A stretch of DNA of 64,000 bases from Metabacillus endolithicus. GTDB lineage: Bacteria; Bacillota; Bacilli; Bacillales; Bacillaceae. Location of the stretch: positions 744,001-808,000 of the forward strand of contig NZ_CP095550.1 in assembly GCF_023078335.1 (NCBI RefSeq), in the 5' to 3' direction. Every line of letters begins with the position of its first letter. Within the stretch, counting starts at the first letter, position 1. The translations under genes and the position numbers were made by a program. Below, piece after piece: positions 61,034 through 64,000 of this stretch. The notes under the pieces are model-generated. The model was not told the origin of the DNA, searched no databases, and saw only the letters and a program-made list of their open reading frames with translations.

Positions 61034-61918
61034 TTGAAAAAATATGTTTTAAGTTTCGTTGCTTTTCTAATGATTGCTTTTCCATCACTAAGTTACGCAG
61101 ATGCTGTCGTTGGTGATATGATTATTACTCTTGGAGAGAATTTAACTGAACAACAAAAACAAACAATATTGAATGAAATGAATGCAACTAAAGAGGATCA
61201 GGTTATTACTGTTTCAAATGAGGAAGAACACAAATATTTAGGTGATTATATTCCAAAAGCAACTATTGGAACAAAGGCGATCTCTTCTACCAGTATCGTG
61301 ATTGAAGAAGCAGGTTCAGGTCTTGAGGTAAAAACAAAAAACATTAATTGGGTTACAGACGAAATGTATTTAAATGCATTAATGACAGCAGGAGTAAAAG
61401 ATGCTTCTATCTATGTAACGGCTCCATTTGAAGTATCTGGTACTGCAGCTTTAACTGGTTTAATCAAGGCTTACGAAATCTCATCCGAAGAAGCTATTCC
61501 AGAAGATGTAAAACAAGTTGCCAATGAAGAGCTTGTCACAACTGCTAAGCTTGGAGATGAGGTTGGAGCAGAAAATGCATCCGCTTTAATGGCAAAAATC
61601 AAAGATGAAATTGCTAAAAATGGTGTTCCTGAAACAGATGCAGAGCTACGTACTCTCATTGAAAATGCTGCAAACGAACTTGGAATCACTCTATCTGAAG
61701 CAGATATTAATAGTTTAATTGAGCTTTTCAATAAAATGAAGGACCTAAATATTGATTGGAATCAAGTAGGTCAGCAACTTGATCAAGCAAAAGATAAAAT
61801 TTCTAATTTTCTTAACTCTGAGGAAGGTCAAACCTTTTTAAAACAACTAGAGGACTTTTTCGTTGCTCTATGGAATGCGATTATTTCCATTTTTACGAAC
61901 GACGAACAAACTACTTAA
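61034..61918 (+). CDS. ypuA: YpuA-like secreted protein (DUF1002)
   Basis: 294 aa from a TTG start with AAGGAGG upstream. Signal peptide 1-23 (cleavage after SYADA region). The DUF1002 body includes GDMIITLGENLTEQQKQTIL and ITAPFEVSGTAALTGL-type sequence, here VTAPFEVSGTAALTGL. Found in spore formers; known in B. subtilis as an extracytoplasmic protein of unknown function. Confidence 0.9.
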   Translation: MKKYVLSFVAFLMIAFPSLSYADAVVGDMIITLGENLTEQQKQTILNEMNATKEDQVITVSNEEEHKYLGDYIPKATIGTKAISSTSIVIEEAGSGLEVKTKNINWVTDEMYLNALMTAGVKDASIYVTAPFEVSGTAALTGLIKAYEISSEEAIPEDVKQVANEELVTTAKLGDEVGAENASALMAKIKDEIAKNGVPETDAELRTLIENAANELGITLSEADINSLIELFNKMKDLNIDWNQVGQQLDQAKDKISNFLNSEEGQTFLKQLEDFFVALWNAIISIFTNDEQTT

Positions 61919-61930
61919 TATTAATACATT

Positions 61931-61962
61931 AAAAAGAGCAGCTACTCTGGCTGCTCTTTTTT
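61931..61962. terminator. Bidirectional terminator between ypuA and lysA
   Basis: Stem AAAAAGAGCAGC/GCTGCTCTTTTT with a 7-base loop, between convergent genes. Confidence 0.85.
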
Positions 61963-61967
61963 AATCC

Positions 61968-63290
61968 TTATTTTGTTACTTTAGACTTTAATGGTAAGTC
62001 ATTTACAATAAGATCCTCAAAGCTTTCTCTTTTAACAACTAGCTGAGATTCACCATTTTCTACAAAAACTACGGCAGGACGAGGAATTCTATTGTAATTG
62101 TTTGCCATTGAGTATCCATAAGCACCCGTACAGAATACGGCTAAAATATCATCCGGTTTCACCTCTGGTAAAGGTAAATCCCAAATTAACATATCTCCGC
62201 TTTCACAGCATTTTCCCGCAATTGACACAGGCTTATCATGTTTTTCTGTCACACGATTTGCTAATACGGCCTCATATTTTGCTTGATATAATGCCGGTCG
62301 AATGTTATCACTCATACCACCATCAATAGCCACATATTGTCTAATGTTAGGAACTGTTTTTTGAGATCCGATTGTATATAAAGTTGTACCTGCATCTCCT
62401 ACAAGTGATCGGCCTGGCTCAATCCAAATTTCCGGCATACTAATGCCCATCTCACTTACTTGGGTTTTCACAGCGTCTACAATCTTTTCAACATAGAAAG
62501 TTGCTGGTAGTGGCTCATCTTCTTCTGTATAACGAATACCAAATCCACCACCTAAATTTACTACTTCAGGGGTAAATGAAAATCTTTCTTTCCATTCTTT
62601 GATTTTCTCAAAAACACGTTCTGCTGCCAAAACAAAGCCAGCTGTATCAAAAATTTGGGATCCGATATGACAATGAATACCTAATAAATGAATAGATTTA
62701 GATTTTAGTACAGAATCAATTGCTTGCTCCACTTGACCATTTAACAAACCAAAGCCAAACTTTGAATCCTCTTGACCAGTTGTAATATAGTCATGTGTAT
62801 GCGCCTCTACACCAGGTGTAACACGTAATAATACAGGTACTTTACTACCTGCTGTATCCTTTGATATTTCTTCAATTAACTCAATTTCATAGAAATTATC
62901 AACTACAATACAACCGACTCCATGATCCAGTGCCATTTTGAGTTCTGCACGACTTTTATTGTTTCCATGAAGATGAATTCTAGAGGCAGGAAAACCTGAT
63001 GCAATTGCAGTATATAACTCTCCACCAGACACAACATCTAGCGACAAACCTTCTTCTTCAATTAACTGAAACATTGCAACTGATGAAAAAGCTTTACTCG
63101 CATATGCAACTTGAGCCTTTACACCCATTTTTTCAAAAGATTCTTTAAAACTTCTAGCACGTTCTCTAATTAATGCAACATCATACACGTACAAAGGTGT
63201 ACCATATTCATTAGCTAACTGAATCGTATCTACTCCGCCTATTTCTAAATGTCCCTTATCATTTATCTTACTAGTTCCATGTAAGAACAA
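61968..63290 (-). CDS. lysA: Diaminopimelate decarboxylase LysA
   Basis: Last step of lysine synthesis, PLP-dependent decarboxylation of meso-DAP. 440 aa. PLP lysine is Lys66 in VAYASKAF. HCHIGSQI, NLGGGFGIRY, EPGRSLVG and the CCESGD active-site segment are all present. Located between spoVAF and ypuA as in related Bacillus. Confidence 0.97.
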   Translation of the reverse strand: MFLHGTSKINDKGHLEIGGVDTIQLANEYGTPLYVYDVALIRERARSFKESFEKMGVKAQVAYASKAFSSVAMFQLIEEEGLSLDVVSGGELYTAIASGFPASRIHLHGNNKSRAELKMALDHGVGCIVVDNFYEIELIEEISKDTAGSKVPVLLRVTPGVEAHTHDYITTGQEDSKFGFGLLNGQVEQAIDSVLKSKSIHLLGIHCHIGSQIFDTAGFVLAAERVFEKIKEWKERFSFTPEVVNLGGGFGIRYTEEDEPLPATFYVEKIVDAVKTQVSEMGISMPEIWIEPGRSLVGDAGTTLYTIGSQKTVPNIRQYVAIDGGMSDNIRPALYQAKYEAVLANRVTEKHDKPVSIAGKCCESGDMLIWDLPLPEVKPDDILAVFCTGAYGYSMANNYNRIPRPAVVFVENGESQLVVKRESFEDLIVNDLPLKSKVTK

Positions 63291-63391
63291 ATTGTATCCC
63301 CTCTTTCTACAGCTAGGCTCTTTTTTATCTTATAGACTATTAATTAGTAAATATATAATAGGCCTTTGTTAGGTATTTACAAGGAAAAAAA

Positions 63392-63422
63392 GACAGTTAA
63401 CACCAGCTGGTCATTAACTGTC
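63392..63422 (-). terminator. Intrinsic terminator after spoVAF
   Basis: Stem GACAGTTAA/TTAACTGTC with a 13-base loop followed by TTTTTTTCC on the minus strand. Confidence 0.85.
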
Positions 63423-63495
63423 TGTTATAAAATTTCCTGCATGAAATTAAACATACAATATCATAAAAGAGGGGTTCTTTCAATGTCACTTTACC

Positions 63496-64000
63496 CTATT
63501 TCGGCTGTTTTTTTACATTTTGAGGGTGCACAATGCTTGGTCTTAGCTTCGCACCTGGTACAGATGTCCTAATAATGATTTGCCACAAGGCTTTTGCATT
63601 AAATGGTAGAAATGGCCATAAGTAAGGTGTGTTTAATGAACGGATACTTGCTAGAAGAAGTACAAACAATGTACATCCAATTACAAACCCCTCTAACTGA
63701 AAGGCTGCAACAGCAATTAATAGAACTAACCTCGCTATCTTATTTGCTAAACTAAGCTCATAACTTGGTGTTGCAAAGGATCCAATTGCTGCGACCGCAA
63801 CATACAGAATAACCTCAGGAACGAATAAGCCTACATCTATCGCAATTTGTCCAATTAATGCGGCTGCTATTAAGCCCATAGCTGTAGAGAGAGATGTTGG
63901 TGTGTGTATAGCTGCCATTCTGAGAAACTCTATACCAAAATCAGCAAGGAAAATTTGAACAACAATTGGTATATTTTTTTGTTCATTGGGACCTATAAAA
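63496..64000 (-). CDS. spoVAF: Stage V sporulation protein AF (partial, 5' end outside window)
   Basis: C-terminal portion of a GerA-family membrane protein encoded at the end of the spoVA operon. The frame is open to the window edge; readable motifs are PIVVQIFLADFGIEFLRMAA and IHTPTSLSTAMGLIAAALIG, then several membrane helices and a basic tail ending VHPQNVKKQPK. It lies directly upstream of lysA, as in B. subtilis. The GerA-family assignment is firm; the SpoVAF name rests on synteny. Confidence 0.9.
   Translation of the reverse strand, partial: FIGPNEQKNIPIVVQIFLADFGIEFLRMAAIHTPTSLSTAMGLIAAALIGQIAIDVGLFVPEVILYVAVAAIGSFATPSYELSLANKIARLVLLIAVAAFQLEGFVIGCTLFVLLLASIRSLNTPYLWPFLPFNAKALWQIIIRTSVPGAKLRPSIVHPQNVKKQPK

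Overview
The window is a low-GC chromosomal segment from an endospore-forming member of the Bacillaceae. Gene content and order follow the Bacillus subtilis trp to spoVA region almost gene for gene. Sporulation and germination genes (spoIVA, spmA/B, ypeB, sleB, ypuA, spoVAF, a YjcZ-like peptide), heptaprenyl/menaquinone genes, bacillithiol reductase YpdA and a TRAP-regulated trp operon support this. Nearly every gene is on the minus strand. I see no rRNA, tRNA, insertion sequence, prophage or CRISPR array. The content is core chromosome rather than an island.

Layout on the minus strand, read from low coordinates up. 1-6.8 kb: start of the trp operon (trpD, trpE, TRAP leader), aroH, aroB, aroC, cheR, ndk. 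6.9-11.1 kb: hepT, menG, hepS, mtrB (TRAP), folE, hbs. 11.5-19.2 kb: spoIVA, yphF, yphE, gpsA, der, a YIEGIA gene trio. 19.3-27.9 kb: ypzI (plus strand), fni, an rpsA homologue, plsC, cmk, ypfB, ypfA, ypeB, sleB, prsW. 28-39 kb: ansA (plus), ypdA, gudB, ypbH, a CarH/LitR-like light-sensor regulator, ypbG, ypbF, ypbE, ypbD, recQ, ypbB, then fer (plus). 39.4-51.3 kb: riboswitch-controlled fmnP, an M23/LysM peptidase, rsiX-sigX, cob(I)alamin adenosyltransferase, resE-D-C-B-A, rluB. 51.5-56 kb: spmB, spmA, dacB, ypuI, scpB, scpA. 56-60.1 kb: yjcZ-like and ypuF (plus), then ribT-ribH-ribAB-ribE behind an FMN riboswitch. 60.4-64 kb: ppiB, ypuA (plus), lysA and the 3' part of spoVAF.

Control circuits visible in the DNA: a trp leader with eleven (G/U)AG triplets and an intrinsic terminator, with the TRAP gene itself at 9.8 kb; two FMN riboswitches, each followed by a terminator; an ECF-type promoter ahead of sigX; and a strong sigma-A promoter ahead of the B12-dependent regulator. 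That regulator and the adenosyltransferase 11 kb away could supply both the sensor and its cofactor.

The most striking technical feature is that about fourteen well-conserved genes are broken by 1-5 nt indels, many in short homopolymers (cheR, yphF, cmk, ansA, gudB, ypbG, ypbF, the M23 gene, pduO, resD, resC twice, scpA, ribT, and the aroB/aroH junction). Because cmk and resD/resC are among them, uncorrected sequencing indels are the likeliest cause. gudB and ansA are the ones where real mutation is most plausible. The biologically interesting points are a Gln-rich 30-bp minisatellite inside sleB, the CarH-like regulator inserted between ypbH and ypbG, a rib operon without ribD, and a recQ gene whose only well-placed start is ATC.
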